Shown here: one piece after another, positions 15,020 to 23,365 of the stretch
Layout of the letters: every line of letters begins with the position of its first letter
Numbering within the stretch: the stretch's first letter is position 1
Assembly (NCBI GenBank): GCA_910585095.1
Contig: CAJUBU010000005.1
Span: 1-47,499 of the forward strand
Length of the DNA: 47,499 nucleotides
DNA from: an uncultured Lachnospira sp.
Lineage (GTDB): Bacteria; Bacillota; Clostridia; Lachnospirales; Lachnospiraceae
Direction: 5' to 3'
The notes under the pieces: generated by a model
Told to the model about the DNA's origin: nothing
Database searches by the model: none
The model's input: only the letters and a program-made list of their open reading frames with translations
Made by a program: the position numbers and the translations under genes

Positions 15020-15460
15020 GTGCAGGTCGAAATTAAAATCGACAGTTCTTGTACCGAACCAAAAGTCATTATATTAACCGATTCGGTGACAGAAGATGTA
15101 AATAATATTGTAAAAAAATTATCAGAAGATGTGCCGCAAGTGATTTCTGGCAGTAAAGATGAAAAAATTGAAGTGATAGAAGAAGCACAGTTGATAAGAG
15201 TTTATGCAAATGCAGGAAAGATTTTTGCCGTTACAAAGAAAGGTGAATATATATTGCGTCTTCGGTTGTATGAGATAGAAAAAAGATTGAATCCTTATCA
15301 ATTTGTCCGCATTTCAAATTCAGAAATTATTAATTTAAAACAGGTATAACATTTTGATTTAAGTTTTACAGGCACCATTTGTGTTCGGTTGTCAAATGGA
15401 ACAATAACGTATGTATCAAGGCGTTATGTTCCCAAAATAAAGAAAATATTAGGAATATAA
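15020..15460 (+). pseudogene. LytTR-domain regulator with in-frame stop
   Basis: The protein reads an N-terminal region and the start of a LytTR DNA-binding domain (FVRISNSEIINLKQV), then TAA at 15347-15349. The same frame continues HFDLSFTGTICVRLSNGTIT, then SRRYVPKIKKILGI, to a stop at 15458-15460, which is the missing part of the LytTR domain. A one-base change (for example AAA to TAA) explains it. The truncated protein would lack the last DNA-contact strand. GTG 15020 follows AGAGAGG. The intact form pairs with a DUF3021 membrane protein, here 11 bp downstream. Confidence 0.8.
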
Positions 15461-15471
15461 TGAGGTGGATA

Positions 15472-15930
15472 ATGAAAAAACAAATTTTATTGCGTGGTGC
15501 ATTAGGATTTCCTCTTGGCATCACAATTGGCTATCTAATTACAATATTCATTTCACTTAAGTGGGCAAATGGATATTATGTTGCTTGTGTGCCTGAATTA
15601 ATTACTGCAATGGGAAATGAAATCAATGCCGTTATTTTGCAGGCGCTGCTTTGCGGATTGTTGGGCGCAGGTTTTGGTGCAAGCTCTGTGATATGGGAAA
15701 TAGAGCATTGGAGTATTCTTAAACAGACCGGAATTTATTTTATAATTGCTTCTATTATAATGATGCCAATGGCTTATTTGATGTATTGGATGGAACATAC
15801 CATAAAAGGATTTTTAATGTATTTTGGAATTTTTGTATTTATTTTTATTTTTATCTGGATTATCCAATTTGTTATTGGCAAGCGTACCGTTAAAAAAATG
15901 AATGAAAATTTGTATAAAACAAAAGAATGA
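15472..15930 (+). CDS. DUF3021 membrane protein, LytTR partner
   Basis: The product has 152 residues and four membrane helices (LGFPLGITIGYLITIFISL; AVILQALLCGLLGAGFGA; IYFIIASIIMMPMAYLMYW; MYFGIFVFIFIFIWIIQFVIG). Length, helix pattern and position after a LytTR gene identify DUF3021. In such pairs the membrane protein is thought to hold or inhibit the regulator. Since the regulator carries a stop codon, this gene may have lost its partner. GAGGTGG precedes ATG 15472. Confidence 0.8.
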   Translation: MKKQILLRGALGFPLGITIGYLITIFISLKWANGYYVACVPELITAMGNEINAVILQALLCGLLGAGFGASSVIWEIEHWSILKQTGIYFIIASIIMMPMAYLMYWMEHTIKGFLMYFGIFVFIFIFIWIIQFVIGKRTVKKMNENLYKTKE

Positions 15931-16038
15931 TAAAAGTAATATAATACAAAAAATGGTGGTAACCCGTCAGTGTTGTGCTGCATATATGAGTGATAAGAAC
16001 AGTACAATATAAAAAATGGCTATGTAAAAATGGAATTG

Positions 16039-16140
16039 AACTTTGTCAAGTAAGTCCCTTTCGCTTGAGTATCATAGAGAGATAAGCGAGAGGGACTTGT
16101 GTGCTGTAATAGTAGATAGTCGGTTTAAACAGTAGTGAAA
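16039..16140 (+). repeat. dispersed hairpin element A
   Basis: AAGTCCCTTTCGCTT (16052-16066) and AAGCGAGAGGGACTT (16084-16098) form a 15-bp stem with one G-U. The core CAAGTAAGT...GGGACTTGTG and a following ATAGTAG-rich tail match element C at 35511. The shape recalls the right-end hairpin of IS200/IS605 elements, but no transposase is present. Confidence 0.6.
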
Positions 16141-16175
16141 CAGATTGTGAATATCCTTTAACAAATTAGTATTTT

Positions 16176-17012
16176 TTAAGTGGTTTTCTTTTTTGTACAA
16201 TCGACAATCCATAAAGTTAGTGCGCTGATAAGAATGATTCCAAAAGATAACATATCCCATGCATCAAATAGTGGTTCGGACAAAATGGCGGCAAGGAATC
16301 CATTAATGGCAATATTTAGAGGTATTATTAAGAGTAAAGAAAGGGATATTGCTCTTATTTTTTTTGTTTTTAATTTTTTAAAGATAAAATAAATGCACCA
16401 TAAATAAAGGATTGAAAGGAAGGAAATAGGAATTCCTATGCGCATAATAAACGTATCGCCTCCGATGATTGTATGAAGTATATATAAAAATGGAATAATT
16501 AAAAGGCTAAATATAATTAAAGAACCTTTAATTCCTTTCTCTTTATACTGTATTACAGGTATAAAGAGAAACCATGCGAAAATAATGGAGCTAATTGGAT
16601 AGAGTGACCAAGTAAAAGCGCCTGATATAGCAATATCACAGATAGCACATATAATAATACTAAGCAATAATACCAAAGAAAAAGATAGAGTTACTATATT
16701 TTGCAACGATATCATTTTTTTTTGTGCTGATTTTTCTGCATAAATAAGGGCTTTATCAACATTTTTTTTAATGTCATTAGAAAGCTGTTCATTTTTTTGA
16801 CCGTTAAGCAGTTCGCTGGTAGTGATACCAAGAATATCTGCAATGGGGTTTAAAAGAGAAATATCAGGACAGCTTAATCCCCGCTCCCATTTTGAGACGG
16901 CTTTGTCTGTGATATGTAATTGATTTGCCAATTCTTTTTGTGTCATCTTTTTTTCTTTTCGTAATTGTGCAATAAATTTACCAATATTTGTTTCTTGTTC
17001 ATTTGCATCCAT
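16176..17012 (-). CDS. XRE HTH regulator with six-helix membrane domain
   Basis: The protein has 278 residues. Residues 10-70 form an HTH_3 domain (MTQKELANQLHITDKAVSKWERGLSCPD), the type common in Firmicutes regulators that sense at the membrane. From residue about 105 there are six or more hydrophobic helices ending LWIVDCTKKKTT. It is probably a membrane-bound transcription regulator; the signal is unknown. A GGAGG site lies upstream of ATG 17012. The upstream intergenic stretch contains no other gene on this strand. Confidence 0.8.
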   Translation of the reverse strand: MDANEQETNIGKFIAQLRKEKKMTQKELANQLHITDKAVSKWERGLSCPDISLLNPIADILGITTSELLNGQKNEQLSNDIKKNVDKALIYAEKSAQKKMISLQNIVTLSFSLVLLLSIIICAICDIAISGAFTWSLYPISSIIFAWFLFIPVIQYKEKGIKGSLIIFSLLIIPFLYILHTIIGGDTFIMRIGIPISFLSILYLWCIYFIFKKLKTKKIRAISLSLLLIIPLNIAINGFLAAILSEPLFDAWDMLSFGIILISALTLWIVDCTKKKTT

Positions 17013-17178
17013 TATAAAAATCCTCCATTCTAAAGTGTGGTGTAGGAATTATAAAATTCCTTTTTTGTGATTTATAAATTTTTATTATAGAATTATTTTG
17101 CCATCGTTCTTATAAGATGCACAACCGACGAACCGTTTACAATACCAAAGTAAACTGTTGGTTTACAAGCATAAAATC

Positions 17179-17946
17179 TTAATATCCCCATATTTCAATG
17201 GCTGTGTAAGTGTGACTGTAATGGTAGCCTAGTTTTTTTGCCAGAGCAAGAGAGATTTCATTTTGTGCATCCCAGCTTGGATATAAATGCTGTTTTAGAC
17301 ATTCTAATATTAATTGTGCGCCGCATACAGAAGCTAAGCCTTTTTGCTGGTATTCTTTTTTGGTGTCAATTTCGATTTCGATACCTTCTTGATATCTGGA
17401 ATAAGAGGAAGCTCCAGATACAATGGTATGGTCTTTTAGAATAATTATACCCAATCCCCATTTACAATACTCTTTATCGTTTTTAAATAGAGATACTAAA
17501 TCAACACTCCATTTTTCCGATTTGCACATATGATAAAAATATTCATTAATTTTATGTATTGTATATTCATTTGATAAAGATTCAGCGATAGTTTTTAAAT
17601 GTTGCACATTAAAAATATCAGGTTCTTTTTTTGTTGCATAGCGTGAGACAATTTTTGCTTTATTGCCATAAAGCTGCACAATCATGGCTTCCCATTTTTT
17701 GTTTTGAGGGACCATAATCATAAAATCTTGAGTACACCAGTCTGGTTTATAGGTTATTAACTCTGCACAAGGATTTCCTGCAAAAAAGGTAAAGTCACCA
17801 ATAATAGCCATTGCGGAGGTAGGACAAGTTAAATGATTGGCATAAATTTTCCCCATGATTTTTTGCAGGCAAGACCAAATAAGAGTTTCGTCCCATTTAT
17901 CAAACAGAAAAGCAACATTTTTTGTTTCTGTAATTTCATATATCAT
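17179..17946 (-). CDS. GNAT acetyltransferase (PF12746-like)
   Basis: The product has 255 residues. The C-terminal half holds the GNAT fold: GIIILKDHTIVSGASSYSRY, IEIEIDTKKEYQQKGLASV (acetyl-CoA pyrophosphate loop) and SWDAQNEISLALAKKLGY. The N-terminal half is the extension typical of the GNAT_acetyltran family. ATG 17946 has GAGGA 5 nt upstream. The frame stays open upstream through the repeat leader, but that part matches leaders of unrelated genes and is taken as untranslated. It follows hairpin leader copy E1. Confidence 0.85.
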   Translation of the reverse strand: MIYEITETKNVAFLFDKWDETLIWSCLQKIMGKIYANHLTCPTSAMAIIGDFTFFAGNPCAELITYKPDWCTQDFMIMVPQNKKWEAMIVQLYGNKAKIVSRYATKKEPDIFNVQHLKTIAESLSNEYTIHKINEYFYHMCKSEKWSVDLVSLFKNDKEYCKWGLGIIILKDHTIVSGASSYSRYQEGIEIEIDTKKEYQQKGLASVCGAQLILECLKQHLYPSWDAQNEISLALAKKLGYHYSHTYTAIEIWGY

Positions 17947-17951
17947 AAAAA

Positions 17952-18032
17952 TCCTCATTTCTGTGCTACTTTTTGCGTAAGAATCTTTAGATTCTTTTAG
18001 TAACTTTGTGTCAAGCAACATGCAGACACAAA
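17952..18032 (-). promoter_or_regulatory. recurrent hairpin leader, copy E1
   Basis: On the minus strand TTTGTGTC (18032-18025), loop TGCATGTTGCTT, GACACAAA (18012-18005), then a spacer and AGCACAGAAATGAGGA just before the start codon at 17946. The 8-bp stem is perfect. The same layout recurs upstream of genes at 22460, 23366, 30085 and 34981. Confidence 0.7.
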
Positions 18033-18245
18033 TTGCTAGTTAAATTTTATTTAACTTGTGAAATAATTTATTTTTTATATGACTCTCTATTTTTATTACA
18101 TGTCTTAATTTTATCACATCATTATAGCTTTATGTATAAAATAAAATAAAAAGGTAGGAGATTAAAAATATATTCTACATCACAAAGATAGAAAGTGAAT
18201 GTATAGTTGTGTGGTTTTTGTTTTAAGTAGCAAAGGAGGGGTAGA

Positions 18246-19589
18246 ATGGGCAATCAGTTAATATGGCATGAACGGTTTAATATTGGTGTAGAGCTCATCG
18301 ATAAGGAACACAGGAAACTTTTTAGTATTATAAACAAGTTGTTTGCGTTCACAAATCAAGAATTAAAAAGTCAATGGGCTTGCCAAGAAGTAATTAAATA
18401 TTTTAAGGACCATGCCTTAAAGCATTTTACAGAAGAAGAAAATTATATGGAATCCATTTATTATGAAGGCTTAGAAACGCACAAACGTATTCATAATGAT
18501 TTTCGTAAAAAGATACTTCCAGCACTTGAGAAGGAATTGGAACAGACGGGTTATTGTACTGAATCTATTAATCATTTTTTGGGCGTTTGTGCTGGTTGGC
18601 TTCTTGGACACACCTTGACAGAAGACCAAGCAATAACAAGAAAAGGTGTGATAAGTAAATGGGATGAACTTTTGTCTGATGAAAAGCAAGATGCGTTGAT
18701 ACAGATAATAGTGCAGCTTTTGTATGAATTATTCCAGTTAGAGACAAAGGTAATTAGTGAATCTTATGGTGGAGAGCGGTTTGGAAAAGCGATATATTAC
18801 CGTTTGGTTTATGGTAAAAATGAAAATGAAAAATTGGAAGTTCTTTTAGCGTTTGAAGAAAAGCTTTTGACAGGTACAGTTGGTAAGATTATTGGTGACC
18901 AATCTGGCAAAGTTGATGTTATGATGTTAAATATTACCCGATATATGGCAAAACAATTTATGAATCGAATTGGAAAATATTTTGCAGATGCTGATTTTTT
19001 TGAAGTGAAAAAAGAAAATTTATTGACATATAATCAATTTAAAAATATTTTTGATGAAAATCATATGCAGTGTAGCTTGTTATTTGATACAGGAGAAGGA
19101 TATTTAGCATATTGTGTTGTTGCATCACATGGTCTTCAAGATAAAATTAAAAATTTAATTAAGACCGATAATGAGATGGTGGAGGTAGAACAATATCTGA
19201 AAGTAAATAAAACAACGAAAAAAAAGAAAATACTGGTAGTAGATGATTCTAAGATATTAAGGCAGTCTATGAAAGAATTGTTAAAGCAAGACTATGAGGT
19301 TGAGTTGGCAAAGTCTGGCGTTTCTGCCATTCAAAGTATTTCTTTAAATCGACCAGATTTAATTTTGTTGGATTATAATATGCCTGTTTGCAATGGAAAA
19401 CAAGTGTTAGAGATGATTCGTTCAGAGGAAGACTTTGCAAATATTCCTGTCTTTTTTTTAACAGGAAGGGTGGATAAAGAAAGTGTAATGAAGATTATGC
19501 CTTTAAATCCTGAAGGTTATCTGTTAAAAACATTGAAACCAATAGAAATTAAGAAAAATATAGATAATTATTTTAAAAAGAAAAAATAA
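18246..19589 (+). CDS. hemerythrin-response regulator fusion
   Basis: The protein has 447 residues. Residues 1-135 are a bacteriohemerythrin with the diiron ligands His22, His56, His60, Glu64, His79, His83, His122 and Asp127, which bind oxygen. Residues about 165-315 form a middle domain of uncertain family, possibly CheX-like. Residues 326-447 are a receiver domain with Asp333/Asp334, phospho-acceptor Asp376 (LILLDYNMP) and Lys428. No output DNA-binding domain is present. It could link oxygen sensing to phosphorelay or chemotaxis. AAAGGAGGGG precedes ATG, and a strong terminator follows. Confidence 0.85.
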   Translation: MGNQLIWHERFNIGVELIDKEHRKLFSIINKLFAFTNQELKSQWACQEVIKYFKDHALKHFTEEENYMESIYYEGLETHKRIHNDFRKKILPALEKELEQTGYCTESINHFLGVCAGWLLGHTLTEDQAITRKGVISKWDELLSDEKQDALIQIIVQLLYELFQLETKVISESYGGERFGKAIYYRLVYGKNENEKLEVLLAFEEKLLTGTVGKIIGDQSGKVDVMMLNITRYMAKQFMNRIGKYFADADFFEVKKENLLTYNQFKNIFDENHMQCSLLFDTGEGYLAYCVVASHGLQDKIKNLIKTDNEMVEVEQYLKVNKTTKKKKILVVDDSKILRQSMKELLKQDYEVELAKSGVSAIQSISLNRPDLILLDYNMPVCNGKQVLEMIRSEEDFANIPVFFLTGRVDKESVMKIMPLNPEGYLLKTLKPIEIKKNIDNYFKKKK

Positions 19590-19619
19590 TTATCATAAAA
19601 ATAAGATATTTTTTAAAAT

Positions 19620-19686
19620 AAGGCTGTCATAAATAAAGTTTCCTTAACGATGTATGTAAAGTTTTATTTGTGGCAGCCTTTTTTAT
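19620..19686 (+). terminator. intrinsic terminator
   Basis: AAGGCTG (19620-19626) and CAGCCTT (19674-19680) close an A/T-paired stem and run into TTTTT. It ends the hemerythrin gene transcript. Confidence 0.8.
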
Positions 19687-19740
19687 TTTAATAAAAAATG
19701 TATCATTTGTGTGTCAAATTGTAAAATAAATATTCTTTAA

Positions 19741-20295
19741 TTATGATAAAAATTCTACATGTCCATCATCAATATGGTAAACAGCACCAATTACGTTTAA
19801 ACCTTCTTCTGTATTTTGAATATTGAGGCTTTCTTTAATCTGTGCAACACTGTGATTAAGGTTTAGGCAACAAGCTTTGTAAGGATTTGTTTCAGTTCCA
19901 ATAGCAGTTTGAATTTCTTTCGTAATGGATTTTATGTAACCTTTTGCTCCTCCTTCTATTGCAGCGCCTACTGCACCACAGTTTGTATGACCAAGAACAA
20001 CAACAAGATTACAGCCAAGATGGTCTGCTGCATACTCGATACTGCCCAGTTGATGATTATCAATGACATTCCCAGCTACACGTATAACAAACAATTCGCC
20101 AATTCCTGCTGAAAAAATGCTTTCAGGTATGACACGAGAATCCGAACAAGTAATAATAATGGCATAAGGATGCTGTCCATTTTCGCAGGTATCTTTACGG
20201 ATTGCAGGTGAGATATCACCTAAGCTGGTTGTTGCATTTAAATAGTTTGTATTTCCATCTTGAAGTTTTTGTAATGCTTCTTTTGCAGAAATCAT
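19741..20295 (-). CDS. beta-carbonic anhydrase
   Basis: The product has 184 residues. Zinc ligands are Cys50 (ITCSDSR), His103 and Cys106 (GHTNCGAV), with the Asp52-Arg54 dyad. RVAGNVID and YAADHLG are further family blocks. It interconverts CO2 and bicarbonate in the cytosol. ATG 20295 was chosen because the upstream extension is hydrophobic and has no ribosome site; AGGGGG lies about 11 nt before it. The gene is monocistronic. Confidence 0.93.
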   Translation of the reverse strand: MISAKEALQKLQDGNTNYLNATTSLGDISPAIRKDTCENGQHPYAIIITCSDSRVIPESIFSAGIGELFVIRVAGNVIDNHQLGSIEYAADHLGCNLVVVLGHTNCGAVGAAIEGGAKGYIKSITKEIQTAIGTETNPYKACCLNLNHSVAQIKESLNIQNTEEGLNVIGAVYHIDDGHVEFLS

Positions 20296-20383
20296 AATTG
20301 AGAACCCCCTTTTTGTAAAAAGAATATCATTTTTTATAAAAATTGTAAATATTTTGTTCTTTAAAAATATTTTATGTATATTT

Positions 20384-20986
20384 TTAAAGATCAATATGAA
20401 CATCCGTGTTTGTGTTTAGTCGATTAAATTCTTCTATCAGAGAATAAGCAGAAGAAAGGGCAAAACCATTTGGTATCTCAAATCCAATATAGGCTAATTG
20501 ATTTTGATTGTTCATATAAGTAATAATTAAATACTTTGTAACCGTTTTAATTTGCTTTGTTTTAGCTCTTCCTCCAATAACAGCGCCAAGTGTTCCAAAC
20601 ATAGCACCGCCAGCAATAGTTCCACCAATGCTGGAAACGAGTTGTTGTTGAATTTCAGTATCGGTTTTAATACACATATACGTTATTTTTTCTCGCATTA
20701 AAGTGATATTTGTTGTACCAGACTTAAATTCAATCCGATTAGGAAATGAAAATACTTCACATAAAAGGTTTTCTGCAATGGGGAGTCCATTGACATGTGG
20801 AAATTCAGTATGTATCGTTAATCCTTGTTGTCTAAGAAGATTCAATTGTTGTTTTTCTCTTTTTTTTGCTTGAGAGGTGAGACGTACCATTTTAATACAA
20901 AAAATTAAAAAAACAAGCAAAATTCCTATAATGATTAAAAATGGTAGCATTTCTCCTAAAGTAGATTTACCAACGGGAGTATCCAT
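20384..20986 (-). CDS. single-pass membrane protein with glycine-zipper loop
   Basis: The product has 200 residues. One N-terminal helix (MLPFLIIIGILLVFLIFCI) is followed by a basic stretch and a soluble part with a PH-like strand pattern (NRIEFKSGTTNITLMREKI, YLIITYMNNQNQLAYIGFEI). In the middle lies SSIGGTIAGGAMFGTLGAVIGG, a glycine zipper able to insert in or associate with membrane. The family is not recognised. It is 88 bp upstream of the carbonic anhydrase gene on the same strand. Confidence 0.65.
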   Translation of the reverse strand: MDTPVGKSTLGEMLPFLIIIGILLVFLIFCIKMVRLTSQAKKREKQQLNLLRQQGLTIHTEFPHVNGLPIAENLLCEVFSFPNRIEFKSGTTNITLMREKITYMCIKTDTEIQQQLVSSIGGTIAGGAMFGTLGAVIGGRAKTKQIKTVTKYLIITYMNNQNQLAYIGFEIPNGFALSSAYSLIEEFNRLNTNTDVHIDL

Positions 20987-21016
20987 AATATTTATCCTTT
21001 CATTAATTATTATTGA

Positions 21017-21053
21017 ATCTTATCAGGATAAAATTGAACTTGCCTGATAAGAT
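21017..21053. promoter_or_regulatory. perfect 11-bp inverted repeat
   Basis: ATCTTATCAGG (21017-21027) and CCTGATAAGAT (21043-21053) are separated by 15 nt, upstream of the minus-strand gene at 20986. There is no T run, so an operator or leader structure is more likely than a terminator. Confidence 0.45.
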
Positions 21054-21263
21054 TGTAAGCAAATAGAAAAACTAGCTGCAACTATTCGCTTAGCTATCAT
21101 TTTATAAAATATAAAATATAATGTCAATAAAATATTTAATGAGAAATGTTTTTATGAAAAGGGAAATAATTGCCAATGAAATAAGTGTATTTACAAATTT
21201 TTAGTATAAATTCATATAGATTTATGTTATAGTGGTTAAAGAAAATAGACAAGGAGGGTATAA

Positions 21264-21299
21264 GTGAAACGAAAGCTATTCGCTGCTCCTAAAAATTAA
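21264..21299 (+). CDS. possible 11-residue leader peptide
   Basis: GTG 21264 with AAGGAGGG 6 nt upstream encodes VKRKLFAAPKN and stops 20 bp before the nucleotidyltransferase start. The ribosome site is the best in the area. GCTCC inside it can pair with the downstream gene's GGAGGC, so its translation may control the next gene. No known family. Confidence 0.4.
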   Translation: MKRKLFAAPKN

Positions 21300-21319
21300 T
21301 TGCAGTATGGAGGCTAAAT

Positions 21320-22351
21320 ATGGATTTTATAAAACAGATTCAATCACAACAATATGATTTTTTAAGAACAAATAAAAGGCTTGGAAATCGTATTATTTTG
21401 ATGGGACTTGGGGGAAGTTATGCCTATGGAACAAACAATGAAGACAGCGATATTGATTTTCGAGGAGTGACCTTAAATTTGCCATCAGATTTGTTGGGAT
21501 TGACAGAATTTGAACAATATGAAGATGCCCATACCGATACTGTTATTTATTCTTTTAATAAGATGATAAAATTATTGCTTGAGTGCAATCCCAATATTAT
21601 AGAGCTGTTGGGATTAGATGACAGTCAATATCTGATAAAGACTGAATTAGGTCAAATATTACTAGATAACAGACATTTATTTTTGTCTAAAAGAGCCGCG
21701 AAATCTTTTGGCGGATATGCCAGCGCACAGCTTAGAAGATTACAAAATGCGATTGCAAGAGATTCCATGCCACAGCAAGAACGAGAACAGCATATTTATC
21801 ATTCAGTAAAAAATGCTTTGGAGGATTTTGCGCGAAAAAATGAGATGTTTGACAAAGGAACGGTTCATATTTATATTGATAAATCTGACAATCCAGAACT
21901 AGAGACAGAAATATTTATTGATGCACAGTACACACACCTGCCATTGCGTGATTATGAAAATATGTTAGGTGCTATGAATAATGTTGTAAGAGATTATGAT
22001 AAAATTGGAAAGCGTAATAAGAAAAAAGATGATAATCATTTAAACAAACATGCTATGCATTTGATTCGTCTGTTTATGATGGCAATTGATATTTTGGAAA
22101 AAGGACAGATAAAGACCCATAGAACGGATGATTTAGAACTTCTTAAAAGTATAAGGCGCGGTGATTTTCAAAAGGAAGATAAAACTTTTTCAGATGAATT
22201 TTATGCCATTTTATCAGATTATGAAAACAGACTCGACAGGGCAACAAAAAATACCATTTTGCCAGATAATCCCAATATGAAAAAGGTCGAGGCATTTGTC
22301 GAGTATGTAAATAGAAAAGCAATTGAAATAAAGGATTCATGTGAAAAATAA
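21320..22351 (+). CDS. predicted nucleotidyltransferase, RlaP family
   Basis: The product has 343 residues. GLGGSYAYGTNNEDSDIDFRG (about residues 30-50) is the polymerase-beta fold signature: GS, then the catalytic DxD pair in DSDIDFRG. The C-terminal two thirds are helical and fit PF10127 (RlaP, RNA-ligase-associated). The substrate is unknown; RNA-end modification has been proposed for relatives. GGAGG precedes ATG 21320. A second RlaP/YcgL-type gene follows at 22460, with a hairpin leader between them. Confidence 0.8.
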   Translation: MDFIKQIQSQQYDFLRTNKRLGNRIILMGLGGSYAYGTNNEDSDIDFRGVTLNLPSDLLGLTEFEQYEDAHTDTVIYSFNKMIKLLLECNPNIIELLGLDDSQYLIKTELGQILLDNRHLFLSKRAAKSFGGYASAQLRRLQNAIARDSMPQQEREQHIYHSVKNALEDFARKNEMFDKGTVHIYIDKSDNPELETEIFIDAQYTHLPLRDYENMLGAMNNVVRDYDKIGKRNKKKDDNHLNKHAMHLIRLFMMAIDILEKGQIKTHRTDDLELLKSIRRGDFQKEDKTFSDEFYAILSDYENRLDRATKNTILPDNPNMKKVEAFVEYVNRKAIEIKDSCEK

Positions 22352-22362
22352 ATTGTTTTGTA

Positions 22363-22455
22363 CTTTGTGTCTGTGCGTTGCTTGATACAAAGCTGTAAAA
22401 ATAATATTTGGAAATTTTGTTTTTTGTGAAAGAAAGTAGCGCAGAAATGAGGATG
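22363..22455 (+). promoter_or_regulatory. recurrent hairpin leader, copy E2
   Basis: CTTTGTGTC (22363-22371), loop TGTGCGTTGCTT and GATACAAAG (22384-22392) form a 9-bp stem with one G-U. AGCGCAGAAATGAGGA ends just before the TTG start at 22460. Confidence 0.7.
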
Positions 22456-22459
22456 TTTA

Positions 22460-23230
22460 TTGAAAATTAGAAAAGAAATTACAGACAAGCTTTTAGAGGT
22501 AGAGCAGCAAGAACATGTGAAAATTTTGTATGCAGTGGAATCTGGCAGCAGGGCATGGGGTGTGGAATCATCCGACAGCGATTATGATGTGCGATTTATA
22601 TATGTAAGACCAATGAATGATTATTTAAAACTTCATAAACAAAAAGATATTATTGAATGGCAGCTTGATGAAGTGTTTGATATGAATGGCTGGGACCTAA
22701 AAAAGACGCTTATACAGTTTCACAAGGGGAATGCAACATTGTTTGAGTGGGCAAATTCACCAATTGTCTATAAGACAACGGATGAATGGAATGATATTTA
22801 TAAAAATTGTAAGCCATATTTTTCAGAAAAAATAGCATTGTATCACTATTATGGAACAGCCAATAGTACCTTTAAACAATATTTGCAGGAAGATAAGGTA
22901 CAGTATAAAAAATATATTTATGCTTTAAGACCACTTTTGGCTTGTCATTTTATTGAGCAGCAACATGCAATCCCACCTGTTCGTTTTAAGGATTTATTGT
23001 CTTGTGTTTCGACCAAAGAATTATTAGATGAAATTGAAACTATGCTTGTTATAAAAGCGGCGAGTGATGAAAAAAATTTAAATCCGAAACTGCCTATGAT
23101 ACAACAATATATTGAGCAGGAGCTTGTTCGATATGAGCAGTTGTCAAAGACAATGGAAGATGACCGCATTGCTGATTGGAAGATGTTGGATGATGTTTTT
23201 GTAAAACTTTTAATTTCGTTGGAGATATAA
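22460..23230 (+). CDS. predicted nucleotidyltransferase, YcgL/RlaP-like
   Basis: The product has 256 residues. ESGSRAWGVESSDSDYDVRF (about residues 27-46) holds the GS motif and catalytic DYD. The following IYVRPMNDYLKLH and WDLKKTLIQFHKGNATLFEW blocks resemble B. subtilis YcgL. It starts at TTG with GAGGA upstream, inside leader E2. It is a paralogue of the preceding gene. Nucleotidyl transfer is likely from the motif; the target is unknown. Confidence 0.8.
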   Translation: MKIRKEITDKLLEVEQQEHVKILYAVESGSRAWGVESSDSDYDVRFIYVRPMNDYLKLHKQKDIIEWQLDEVFDMNGWDLKKTLIQFHKGNATLFEWANSPIVYKTTDEWNDIYKNCKPYFSEKIALYHYYGTANSTFKQYLQEDKVQYKKYIYALRPLLACHFIEQQHAIPPVRFKDLLSCVSTKELLDEIETMLVIKAASDEKNLNPKLPMIQQYIEQELVRYEQLSKTMEDDRIADWKMLDDVFVKLLISLEI

Positions 23231-23286
23231 TTTATATTATAAAAAATAAAGTTAAAAATATAAAATTAAAATTTTTAACGGCAGGA

Positions 23287-23362
23287 TTTGTGTCTGTATG
23301 CTGTTTGTCACAAACTTGTAAAAATATTTTGTTTTTTATGTAAAGGCAGCACAGAAATGGAG
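23287..23362 (+). promoter_or_regulatory. recurrent hairpin leader, copy E3
   Basis: TTTGTGTC (23287-23294), loop TGTATGCTGTTT and GTCACAAA (23307-23314) pair with one mismatch. AGCACAGAAATGGAG follows at the ribosome site of the Sel1 gene. Confidence 0.65.
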
Positions 23363-23365
23363 AAA

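Noticed and set aside
17947..18021. N-terminal extension of the GNAT gene through the leader
   Set aside because: The extension is encoded by repeat E1; other copies of the repeat have stops or different frames, so it is read as untranslated leader.
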